Made by a program: the position numbers and the translations under genes. 37,416 bases of DNA, taken from an uncultured Elusimicrobia bacterium. GTDB lineage: Bacteria > Elusimicrobiota > Elusimicrobia > Elusimicrobiales > UBA9959. Shown in pieces: positions 14,608 to 22,268 of this stretch (the first letter of the stretch is position 1; each line of letters begins with the position of its first letter). Under the pieces are notes generated by a model. It searched no databases and was not told the DNA's origin. It saw nothing but the letters and a program-made list of their open reading frames with translations. The stretch lies in contig CALMZU010000318.1 in the NCBI GenBank assembly GCA_937870775.1, positions 1 through 37,416 on the forward strand, in the 5' to 3' direction.

Positions 14608-15993
14608 TTACCTGAGCCTCGAGAAGACCTTCGGGTCGAAAGCCTCGCGCACGGCCTCGCCTATCATCACCACCGAGTACAGCGTAACGGCGAGCGCGAT
14701 GGAAGGGGTCAGTATCAAATGCGGGTAGTACTTCAGGTACTTCATGCCCTGGTCCAGCAGCGCGCCCCAGCTCGGCGTGCCGACGGGCAGGCCGAAACCC
14801 AGGTAGTCGAGCGAGACCAGAGAGCCTATGGTGCCCACTATGCTGAACGGCGCGAAGGTCACAAGCGGCACCAGCGAGTTAGGCAGGATGTGCTTCATCA
14901 TCACCGACCATTCGGTGGCGCCCATCGCGACGGCCGCCTGCACGTAGTCGCGGGCCTTCTCGCGGTAGAACTCGCCGCGGATATAGTAGGAGATGCCGAC
15001 CCAGCCCTGCAGCAATACCATCAGCGAGACCAGGAGCAGGAAGGTGGGCTGCACTATCGCGGCCACGATGATCAGCATGAACAGGAACGGTATGGCGGCC
15101 CAGATCTCTATCAGGCGCTGTATCAGTATGTCGGTCCAGCCGCCGAAATAGCCCATCACGCCGCCGATGATTATGCCTATCAGGTAGCCGGTGAACGAGA
15201 CTATCAGCGCGAAGGCCATGGAGATGCGGAAACCGTACACCAGCTGCGCGAAGACGTCGGTGGCGGAGTCGTCGGTGCCCAGCAGGTGGTCGGCGCCGGG
15301 CTTATGCGGCGGGCGGCCGGGCATGTCCATCAAATGCTCGCGCGGGGAATAGGGGTACACCGGCATTATGATGGAGGCCTTGCCGTCGGCGAAGGCGGCC
15401 TTGGCCGCCGTGACGTTCTTCAGGTCGGCCTCTATGTCCGGTATGGTCTCCTGCAGGTCCTGGTAGTCCTGGCGCTCCTCGGGCGTGGCCTTGGGGCCGG
15501 GCTTCACGGCCAGCTGGGCGCGCACGTCGGCTATCTCCGCCTCGAGCGCCTTCACCTGCCCGTCGAAGACCGACGGGTCCCGCTTCTCCGCGGCGAAGAG
15601 GCGGTAGTCCACCTCGCCGTCGCCGGTCTGGCCGTAGTCCGAGCGCTTCAGCACGGCGGAGGGGGACTTGAAGAACAGTATGCCGTCGGTCCACTCGGCC
15701 ACCGCCGGGAACGCGAAGTGCCCGCCGTAGCGTATGAACAGCGGCTTGTTGTTCACCATCAGCTCGAGGAAGAGCGACATCACGAACAGCGTGGAGATGG
15801 CCACGAAGGAATAGTAGCCGCGCTTTATGGTCTTGAAGCGCTTCATGCGCTTCTCCCAGTGCGGGGCCACCTTCATGTCGAAGCCGAGCAGCGTGCCGCC
15901 TCTGACGTAGAGCCACGGTATGGCCCGGAACGTCAGCAGGTAGCCTGCGGCAAGAAGTACGGCGGTCTCAATAAGTTTTATGATGACGGTCAT
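14608..15993 (-). CDS. yejE: YejE-like ABC permease with coiled insertion
   Basis: 461-residue inner-membrane permease. After an extra N-terminal helix (residues 5-25), the YejE-type region KRFKTIKRGYYSFVAISTLFVMSLFLELMVNNKPLFIRYGGHFAFPAV is close to E. coli YejE. The core BPD_transp domain (about 240-460) has LLGTDDSATDVFAQLVYGFRISMAF and the EAA loop GATEWSVMMKHILPNSLVPLV. It is about 120 residues longer than E. coli YejE: residues about 138-205 form a charged, heptad-like insertion (VKALEAEIADVRAQL...ETIPDIEADLKNV) in the periplasmic loop before the core. It starts on an ATGA overlap with yejB. In E. coli the Yej system imports microcin C and short peptides. Confidence 0.88.
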   Translation of the reverse strand: MTVIIKLIETAVLLAAGYLLTFRAIPWLYVRGGTLLGFDMKVAPHWEKRMKRFKTIKRGYYSFVAISTLFVMSLFLELMVNNKPLFIRYGGHFAFPAVAEWTDGILFFKSPSAVLKRSDYGQTGDGEVDYRLFAAEKRDPSVFDGQVKALEAEIADVRAQLAVKPGPKATPEERQDYQDLQETIPDIEADLKNVTAAKAAFADGKASIIMPVYPYSPREHLMDMPGRPPHKPGADHLLGTDDSATDVFAQLVYGFRISMAFALIVSFTGYLIGIIIGGVMGYFGGWTDILIQRLIEIWAAIPFLFMLIIVAAIVQPTFLLLVSLMVLLQGWVGISYYIRGEFYREKARDYVQAAVAMGATEWSVMMKHILPNSLVPLVTFAPFSIVGTIGSLVSLDYLGFGLPVGTPSWGALLDQGMKYLKYYPHLILTPSIALAVTLYSVVMIGEAVREAFDPKVFSRLR

Positions 15994-17036
15994 TTGCCGA
16001 ACCTTATCCTGGGGTCTATCATGGCCCAGATCACGTCGGAGAAGATGTTGCCGGTCAGCCTTATCAGCACCAGGAACACCATCGTACCGAGTATCACCGG
16101 GTAGTCGCGCTGCACCACGGAATTGAAGCTCAGGAGGCCCATGCCGGGGATGTTGCAGGTCTTTTCAATAAGGAAAGAACCGGCGAACAGCAGGCCCAGG
16201 GCGTTGCCGATACCGACGGTCAGCGGTATCAGCGAGTTGCGCATCGCGTGCACGAAGATGACGCGGCGCTCGGAGAGGCCCTTGGCGAAGGCGGTGCGCA
16301 CGTAGTCCGCGCCCAGGTTGTCCAGGAGGGAGTTCTTCATCAGCACCGTCATCGTGGCGAAGCCGCCCATGATATAGCCGAACACCGGGATGGCGGTGTG
16401 GTGCAGCTGGTCGACGATCTTGCCGAAGAAGGTGAGCTCGGCCCAGTTGTCGGACCTGAAGCCGCCGAGCGGGAACAGGTCGAAGTAGCTGCCGCCGCCG
16501 AGGAACACCATCAGCATCAGGCAGGCTACGAAGCCGGGTATGGCGTAGCCGAGGAACACCAGCATGGACGTGGCAGTGTCGTAGCCGGACTTATGCCTTA
16601 TGGCCTTGGTGACGCCGAGCGGCACGCAGATCACCCATGAAGCCAGGTAGCCTATGAGGCCGAAGTAGATGGAGATGGGGAACTTGGAGATTATCACGTC
16701 GAGCACCGGCTCGCTGTACACGTAAGAGCGGCCGAAGTCGAGGTGCATGATGCCCCACAGCCAGGCGCCGTACCCGACGGGGATGCTCTTGTCGAGATGG
16801 TAGTATTTCTTCAGGTCCTCCATCGCGGCGGCGGGGATCTGCAGTTCGCCCTGCTCGTTGGCCATGCCGGCCGAACCGCCCTCCTGCATCATGGCCATCT
16901 TTATCTGCAGCTGGGCCTGCTCTATGGGGCCGCCGGGCACCACGCGCAGTATGGCGTACACCATGAAGGTGATAGCTATGAAGGTCACCGGTATCAGCAG
17001 CAGCCGGCGTATGAAATAAGTTGTCATTCCGTGCAT
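15990..17036 (-). CDS. yejB: YejB-like ABC permease
   Basis: 348-residue inner-membrane permease of the peptide/nickel (BPD_transp_1) family. Close agreement with E. coli YejB is visible in VPGGPIEQA near the N-terminus, FLGGGSYFDLFPLGGFRSDNW, GGFATMTVLMKNSLLDNLGADYVRTAFAKGLSERRVIFVHAMRNSLIPL (EAA loop) and the C-terminus VQRDYPVILGTMVF...IDPRIRFGK. About six helices. It lies 1 nt after yejA and overlaps yejE by ATGA. Length matches YejB (364). The GGGSYFDLFPL motif separates YejB from generic DppB. Confidence 0.9.
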   Translation of the reverse strand: MHGMTTYFIRRLLLIPVTFIAITFMVYAILRVVPGGPIEQAQLQIKMAMMQEGGSAGMANEQGELQIPAAAMEDLKKYYHLDKSIPVGYGAWLWGIMHLDFGRSYVYSEPVLDVIISKFPISIYFGLIGYLASWVICVPLGVTKAIRHKSGYDTATSMLVFLGYAIPGFVACLMLMVFLGGGSYFDLFPLGGFRSDNWAELTFFGKIVDQLHHTAIPVFGYIMGGFATMTVLMKNSLLDNLGADYVRTAFAKGLSERRVIFVHAMRNSLIPLTVGIGNALGLLFAGSFLIEKTCNIPGMGLLSFNSVVQRDYPVILGTMVFLVLIRLTGNIFSDVIWAMIDPRIRFGK

Positions 17037-17037
17037 A

Positions 17038-18816
17038 TCAGTTCCAGGGCCTCACTTCGGTCTCTCCGACGGGCAGGCTGCCGCCGTTCTTCAGGGCCTC
17101 GTTCATGGCCTTCTCCTTGGCGGGGTCCAGCCACCAGTTGGAGACTATCGAGCGGTAATCGCCGATCTTGGGGAAATAGTTCGGCGCATGGCCGAACTTG
17201 TTGTAGTAAAGTACGCGGCTGAAACCGGAGCTCCAGCCCAACGCATAAGGATAGACGCGGAAGATAAGCTCGTCGATGCGGTGTATGATGCGGCGCTGGT
17301 CCTTTATGTTGAAGGCCGTGTCGTATTCCTTGCACAGCGCGTCCACCTCGGCGTTCTTGAAGCCGGGAAGGTTATTGTTATCGTTCTTGTCCGCCAGCGC
17401 GCCGCTCCAGGAATTTTCCGGGTTGGGGAAGAGCAGGCCGCCCCAGGAGGCATGATAGAGCGTGAAGTTACGCTCCCCGACCTTTTTCATGATGGTATTG
17501 TAGTCGGTCTGTTTGAGGTCCAGTTTTATACCGGCGGCCTTCAGGTCCTCTTGTATCACCTTGTAGATGCGGGTGAAACCGGGATCGCCGTATTCCAGGG
17601 TTATTTCGAAAGGCTTGCCATCCTTCGTCAGCCAGCCGTCCTTGTTGCGTTCGGCCCAGCCGGCGCGGGCCAGCAGCCGCTTGGCCATGCGCGGGTTATA
17701 GCGTATCTTCGGGTTGGTGGGGTTGGCCCAGTCGGAGCCCGGGTGGTAGCTGTCTATGAAGCCGTACTCGCCGAAGAAAAGCTTGTCTATGAGCTTCTCG
17801 CGGTTCAACAGCAGCGCGAAGGCCTTGCGCACGTTGCGGTCGTTGAAAGGCGGTTTGCGCATGTTGAACACGAAGCCCGAGACGCCCTGCGGCACCTTGG
17901 TGTAGACCTTGCGCTTCTGCACTATGCCGCGCTTCACCTTGTCGAAGTCCGACTCCTGCAGCCAGCGCTGCGATTTGTTGACCGGGTAGTAGTCCAGCTC
18001 GCCTTTCTTGAACTTCTCGAAGGCCAGTTCTTCGTCCATCACCACGGTCCAGACCAGCTTGTCGAAATTGTTCAGGCCTATATTGCCGCGTTCCTTCTCG
18101 CCCCAGTAGTTCTTGCGGCGGGTGAGCGTTATGGAGATGGGCTTCTTTATGTCCTCGGGCTTCAGCTCATAGGGCCCGGAGCCCGTCTGCATCTTCCAGT
18201 TATAGTCCTCGAGGTACTTGTCGCCGGTAAGCGCGCGCATTTCCTTCGCCTGGTAGATCTGCATGCCGCTGAAATACAGGAAAAGGCGCCAGTGCAGTTT
18301 CTTGGTGTGCACCGAGACCACGTCGGGGCTGACGGCCACCGGCTTGTCGAAGCTCTCGCCCCACATCATCGCCGAGTAGGGGTCCTTTATGTCCTTCCTG
18401 ACGCGGAACTCCCAGGTGGCCACCACGTCATCGGCCGTCACCGGGGTGCCGTCGGCCCAGCGGGCCTTGGGGTTTATATGGAAATAGAAGGTGCGCTTGT
18501 CCGGGGAGATCTTCCAGTAATCGGCCAGCACCGGGATGTACTCCATGGTCTCCGGGTGCAGCGTCAGCAGGCTCTCGTAGACCATGCCCTGCAGCTGGCC
18601 GGTAGTGGAAAGATTGGAGTTGGGACCCTCGGTGCGCAGCGTCGCCGGGAAGTCGGACCAGTAGGAGCGCAGCGTGCCGCCCTTCACGGCCTCGGTGGAG
18701 CCCATGAGGGGGAAGTTATTGTTGGACTGCCAGCCGGCCGGGTTGAAAGCGGCCGCGAGGCAGGGGGTGAGGAGCAGCAGCGAAAGGACAGCGAAGGTTT
18801 TATTGTTTTTCAGCAT
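17038..18816 (-). CDS. yejA: YejA-like oligopeptide-binding protein (SBP family 5)
   Basis: 592-residue periplasmic solute-binding protein. Signal peptide in residues 1-23 (FAVLSLLLLTPCLAAAF). The mature part shows the family 5 pattern: VKGGTLRSYWSDFPATLRTEGPNSN, YESLLTLHPETMEYIPVLADYWKISPDKRTFYFHINPKARWADGTPVTADDV, SGPYELK and VRKAFALLLNREKLI. Length and the YejA-type opening (FNPAGWQ...FPLMGSTEAVKGGTL) fit YejA over DppA. First gene of the five-gene operon. Upstream, TACTAT/TATCAT sequences about 35 nt before the ATG could be a -10, but the -35 is weak, so I list no promoter. Probable role is short-peptide capture from outer-membrane flux. Confidence 0.88.
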   Translation of the reverse strand: MLKNNKTFAVLSLLLLTPCLAAAFNPAGWQSNNNFPLMGSTEAVKGGTLRSYWSDFPATLRTEGPNSNLSTTGQLQGMVYESLLTLHPETMEYIPVLADYWKISPDKRTFYFHINPKARWADGTPVTADDVVATWEFRVRKDIKDPYSAMMWGESFDKPVAVSPDVVSVHTKKLHWRLFLYFSGMQIYQAKEMRALTGDKYLEDYNWKMQTGSGPYELKPEDIKKPISITLTRRKNYWGEKERGNIGLNNFDKLVWTVVMDEELAFEKFKKGELDYYPVNKSQRWLQESDFDKVKRGIVQKRKVYTKVPQGVSGFVFNMRKPPFNDRNVRKAFALLLNREKLIDKLFFGEYGFIDSYHPGSDWANPTNPKIRYNPRMAKRLLARAGWAERNKDGWLTKDGKPFEITLEYGDPGFTRIYKVIQEDLKAAGIKLDLKQTDYNTIMKKVGERNFTLYHASWGGLLFPNPENSWSGALADKNDNNNLPGFKNAEVDALCKEYDTAFNIKDQRRIIHRIDELIFRVYPYALGWSSGFSRVLYYNKFGHAPNYFPKIGDYRSIVSNWWLDPAKEKAMNEALKNGGSLPVGETEVRPWN

Positions 18817-18895
18817 TCCAAATCCGCCCGTTGAGAACCGTCAAAATCATGATAGTAAATCTGGCGCGTCCAGTGGAATATTTTTCGGCGCCGCC

Positions 18896-21061
18896 CTAGC
18901 GGCGGGCGGCGTCCACGTTCTTCATTATTATTTCCTTTACCACGTTGAAAGGCGGCGGGCCCGCGGGCTTGTCCTGCAGTTCGTAGACCGATACCCTGTT
19001 GAAAGGCCGCCCGTCCTGGGTCTCCGCGGAGGCGAACACTTCCTTTACGTGCCTGTCCCAGAAGTCGTTGAAGACGGCGCGGGCGCGGTCGTCCCAGTAG
19101 AACATCCGGTAGTCGCGGCCCAGCCTTATGCCCTCGGCCAGGTTCAGCGTCAGGTGGGTCACACCGTCGGCCCTGAGCCTGGCGTACAGGTCCTCGCCGT
19201 CCTTCGAGGCGGCGGCGTACTCCACTATGGCGGTGCGGTCGTATACCGAGCTCACTATGAAGTCCCGCTTCAGGTAGAAGCTCCTCTCGTCGCCTATCAT
19301 CAGCGCCTTGGAACCTGGCGGGGTGTTCTCGTTGACGAACTTCAGCGCGGCGTAGCCGCTGTACGGGTACGTGGGCTGAGTATGCGACAAGTAGTCGTCG
19401 GCGCCTACCGCGCCGGTGACCGGGCGCCAGCGGCCCTGCATGTAGAAGAGCAGCGCGCCCCAGTATACGCAGAGCAGGCAGACCGCCAGCGCCAGGCCGC
19501 GCAGCAGGCGTTTGAGCCCGGCGTGGCCAGGCGAGAACAGCGAGGCCGCTATCAGCAGCGCGGCGGCCGGGTAGGCCGGCATCAGGAATCGCACCATCGT
19601 CGACGTGACCGACCAGCCCAGCCAGGCGGCCAGGAAATAGGCCCAGAGGCCGGCAAGAACTCCCGCGGCCGGCCCGGCGGCGAGCAGGAAGGAGAGCGGC
19701 AGCAGCAGCAGGAACAGCGGGGAGAAATACTCGGAGTTGGCTATCTGCCCCATCGTGGCCTTCCACGGCGTGACCAGCCAGGAGAGCGGGGTAAGCGGCC
19801 CCATCTGCGCGGCGTGGGCGGCAAAGTCCCTGAGTTTCTGCGGATCGGTGCCGTGCCCCGCGCCGAACAAATTCAGCGCGAAGGGGAAGACCGGGTTGCC
19901 GGTATACAGCCAGTTCTTCGCGAGCCACGGCAGCACGAACAGCGACGAGACCAGCACGAAGACGGCCAGGTTGCGCAGCGCCGCCGCAGGGCGGGCGCGG
20001 CCGCTCCAGGCGTAGGCCGCCATCACGCCGGCCACGGCGAAGACGCCGGTGTACTTCACGCCCATCGCGAGGCCGCAGAAGCAGGCGGCCAGCCACAGCC
20101 AGCGCGGCTCCTCGTCGCGGCGCAGCAGAACGGCGTACAGTCCCAGAACGGAGAACAGCGTAAGCAGCATCTCGGTACCGGCCGACCAGGAGGCCATCAT
20201 GGCGTGCGGCACGGAGCAGAACACGGCCGCGGCCAGCAGGCCGGTCCTCAGCGAGAACCAGCGCAGCGACACGGCCAGCACGGCGCCCGCGATCAGCGCG
20301 CCGGCGAGGAAATTGACGAGCTTCGCCAGCACCGGGCCTTTCACCAGCAGCGCCGAGGCGTATATCATACCGTGGGTGAAAGGCATGTCGGAATAGAAAT
20401 TGAAAGGCATCCGGGCGAAGCCGTGCTTTATCACGTAGAAGTTGGGCACCGCCAGGTGGTAGACCAGCGAATCGTAGAAGATCTCGGGGCTCAGCGCGCC
20501 GGCCAGGTTCACCAGCAGCGCCAGCAGCAGAACGCCGAGCGCGGCCAGGTCGCCGGCGCGCGGGGACGGGAGCCGCGGCAGCGGCGCCGCCGGGCGGCGC
20601 TTCAGGTCCCAGGCGCCCCAGGCGCAGGCCGCGGCAAGGAAGGCCAATACCGGCCAGGCGTACAGCAGGCCGGCCGTCGACAGTACGAAGACGAAAGCGG
20701 CGAGCAGGCCGAGACCCGCGCCGCAGCAGAACACCGCCTCCTCGACGGCGTTCAGGAAAGAGAAGCCAGCGGCTTTGAGCGCGGCGCGGCCGGCGGCGAA
20801 GCAGGCGAACATGAACAGCGCTGCCGCGGCGAGGTCCAGCAGGTGGCCGGGCAGGGCCGAGAACAGGCCGGCGTACTGGCCCGGCGAGAGGATCACCGCC
20901 AGGGCGGAGAGGTCAGGCTTGAAGCGGGCGAAATAGGACTTCAGCACGGCCGCGGCCCAGGCGGCGGCCAGCGGCCAGACCAGCCAGGAGGGGAAGCGCC
21001 CTTCCTGCGGCACTGCGGCGGGCACCGCCTTAACGTTCTCTTTCCTGTGTTTTTTAGCCAT
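18896..21061 (-). CDS. GT-C-type membrane glycosyltransferase (ArnT/PMT-like)
   Basis: 721-residue polytopic protein with about 12-13 hydrophobic helices and a C-terminal periplasmic domain (about 555-721). The first large periplasmic loop has ALSPEIFYDSLVYHLAVPNFYVIKHGF, an acidic FYDSLxYH motif of the GT-C fold type, which uses lipid-phosphate sugar donors. YTGNPVFPFALNLFG later matches the PMT/DUF2029-like family. The N-terminal tail is basic (MAKKHRKENVK). Acceptor and sugar cannot be told. It stands alone between the yej operon and the MutL-like operon. Its ATG follows 4 nt after the U-run of the upstream terminator, with no Shine-Dalgarno, so expression may depend on read-through or an unseen promoter. 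Confidence 0.8.
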   Translation of the reverse strand: MAKKHRKENVKAVPAAVPQEGRFPSWLVWPLAAAWAAAVLKSYFARFKPDLSALAVILSPGQYAGLFSALPGHLLDLAAAALFMFACFAAGRAALKAAGFSFLNAVEEAVFCCGAGLGLLAAFVFVLSTAGLLYAWPVLAFLAAACAWGAWDLKRRPAAPLPRLPSPRAGDLAALGVLLLALLVNLAGALSPEIFYDSLVYHLAVPNFYVIKHGFARMPFNFYSDMPFTHGMIYASALLVKGPVLAKLVNFLAGALIAGAVLAVSLRWFSLRTGLLAAAVFCSVPHAMMASWSAGTEMLLTLFSVLGLYAVLLRRDEEPRWLWLAACFCGLAMGVKYTGVFAVAGVMAAYAWSGRARPAAALRNLAVFVLVSSLFVLPWLAKNWLYTGNPVFPFALNLFGAGHGTDPQKLRDFAAHAAQMGPLTPLSWLVTPWKATMGQIANSEYFSPLFLLLLPLSFLLAAGPAAGVLAGLWAYFLAAWLGWSVTSTMVRFLMPAYPAAALLIAASLFSPGHAGLKRLLRGLALAVCLLCVYWGALLFYMQGRWRPVTGAVGADDYLSHTQPTYPYSGYAALKFVNENTPPGSKALMIGDERSFYLKRDFIVSSVYDRTAIVEYAAASKDGEDLYARLRADGVTHLTLNLAEGIRLGRDYRMFYWDDRARAVFNDFWDRHVKEVFASAETQDGRPFNRVSVYELQDKPAGPPPFNVVKEIIMKNVDAARR

Positions 21062-21065
21062 AATG

Positions 21066-21105
21066 AAAAGCCGTAAGCCCAGGGACCGCCCTAAGGCTTA
21101 CGGCT
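21066..21105 (-). terminator. Intrinsic terminator of the MutL-like operon
   Basis: Minus strand: AGCCGTAAGCC, inner hairpin AGGG-CGGT-CCCT, GGCTTACGGCT, then TTTT. It ends 4 nt before the glycosyltransferase ATG, an unusually tight spacing. Confidence 0.8.
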
Positions 21106-21121
21106 CCTCCGCTGCGCCGCT

Positions 21122-22246
21122 TTATTTTTCCAGCACCTCTATGTTGGCGCGGGGCACCACGATGACCTCGCCGCCGTCGAGCTGGACCTCCAGCACGCGG
21201 GCGTGGCTCTCGCTGCCTATCACGGTCAGTTCCGGCGGCAGGCTCTTCACGGTGCCTATCACGCCGAAGTGCGGCTCGCGTATGATGCGGATGGGGTCGC
21301 CGGGCTCTATCCAGCCGCGGCCCTGGTCCTTCTTGCACTCGGTGACGTGCTTGGGGTAGCCGGGCACGATGATCTCGGGGCGCATCACGCCTGCGCGTAT
21401 CTGCGTGGCGCCGCTGACGCTGGCCTTCTCGCCGTTGCGCGACGAGAGCAGCTTGAAGGTGTACTCGGCCATAGGGATCATGCCGAAGCCCTCGGTCACG
21501 ATCAGCGTGATGCCGATGTTCTCGGTGCCGGTCTCGGCCACGCCGATGTCGTAGCCCAGCAGCTGGCGCAGGTCGCGGTCGTGTATGCCTCCCACCACTA
21601 TGGCGTTCACGCCCAGTTCCACGGCGCGCTTGATGGTGGCCAGGCTGGCGTGCTTGCCGCCTATCACGATCTTGCCCTTGTAGGTGTCCTTGATGTCCTC
21701 GGGGGTCAGGTCCTCGTCGGGGCTGTTGACCGCGACGACGATCTCGCCGTTGGTCTCGCCGCCGACGCCGAAGATGCCCTGTATGAAGGTGCCCTCGGCC
21801 TCGAGAGTGACGCCGAAATCGGGGGTGACCTCCACGACCTTGCCCTTCACGTAGGCCTTTATCGGCAGCACCTTGGGGGGCTCGCGCAGCAGTACCTGGC
21901 CGGTCACGTTGGAGATGCTCTCCACGGTGCCGTCCACCGTCGATTCTATGGTGGTCTTGAACCACTTCAGGAAGGGCTTGTTCTCGGCGATGGTCTCGCC
22001 CTTCTTAACCGGGTCGCCTTCCTTCTTCAGCATGAAGCCGGGAACTTCCTCGGGGCCGACCGCGAGGCGGTTGGCCACGTTGATGGAGAACACCTTGCCG
22101 GGCAGCTCGGTCTTCGCCACCACGTCGAGGGCGTCCACCTGCTGGTCCAGCGCCGCCAGCACCTTGCCGGGGATCGGCAGCAGGCGCTTCTTCTTGAGCA
22201 GCGTGCAGGGCATTACCTTGAGTCCGGGGGTATAAGCATGTGCCAT
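21122..22246 (-). CDS. Barrel-sandwich/KOW-like protein partnered with MutL-like ATPase
   Basis: 374-residue soluble protein, not recognised as a named family. The N-terminal third looks like a lipoyl/RnfC-type barrel-sandwich hybrid (GFMLKKEGDPVKKGETIAENKPFLKWFKTTIESTVDGTVESISNVTGQVLL, residues about 70-122). The middle alternates strands and helices (GKIVIGGKHASLATIKRAVELGVNAIVVGGIHDRDLRQLLGYDIG, about 195-240). A KOW-like beta segment lies near the end (PGDPIRIIREPHFGVIGTVKSLPPEL, about 318-343). No signal peptide or TM helix. A strong AAGGAG SD precedes it, 22 nt after the MutL-like stop. It probably acts with that ATPase (inference). Lipoylation is unlikely, because no DK-A motif is obvious. 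Confidence 0.8.
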   Translation of the reverse strand: MAHAYTPGLKVMPCTLLKKKRLLPIPGKVLAALDQQVDALDVVAKTELPGKVFSINVANRLAVGPEEVPGFMLKKEGDPVKKGETIAENKPFLKWFKTTIESTVDGTVESISNVTGQVLLREPPKVLPIKAYVKGKVVEVTPDFGVTLEAEGTFIQGIFGVGGETNGEIVVAVNSPDEDLTPEDIKDTYKGKIVIGGKHASLATIKRAVELGVNAIVVGGIHDRDLRQLLGYDIGVAETGTENIGITLIVTEGFGMIPMAEYTFKLLSSRNGEKASVSGATQIRAGVMRPEIIVPGYPKHVTECKKDQGRGWIEPGDPIRIIREPHFGVIGTVKSLPPELTVIGSESHARVLEVQLDGGEVIVVPRANIEVLEK

Positions 22247-22268
22247 AAATTTCTCCTTGTATCGTCCT

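Noticed and set aside
14383-16104. 573-aa plus-strand ORF opposite yejE
   Set aside because: Antisense to a conserved permease; composition is typical of a shadow frame and it has no SD or promoter.
18674-21076. 800-aa plus-strand ORF opposite the glycosyltransferase
   Set aside because: Rich in Arg, Gln and Gly with no recognisable fold; it overlaps the membrane glycosyltransferase in antisense.
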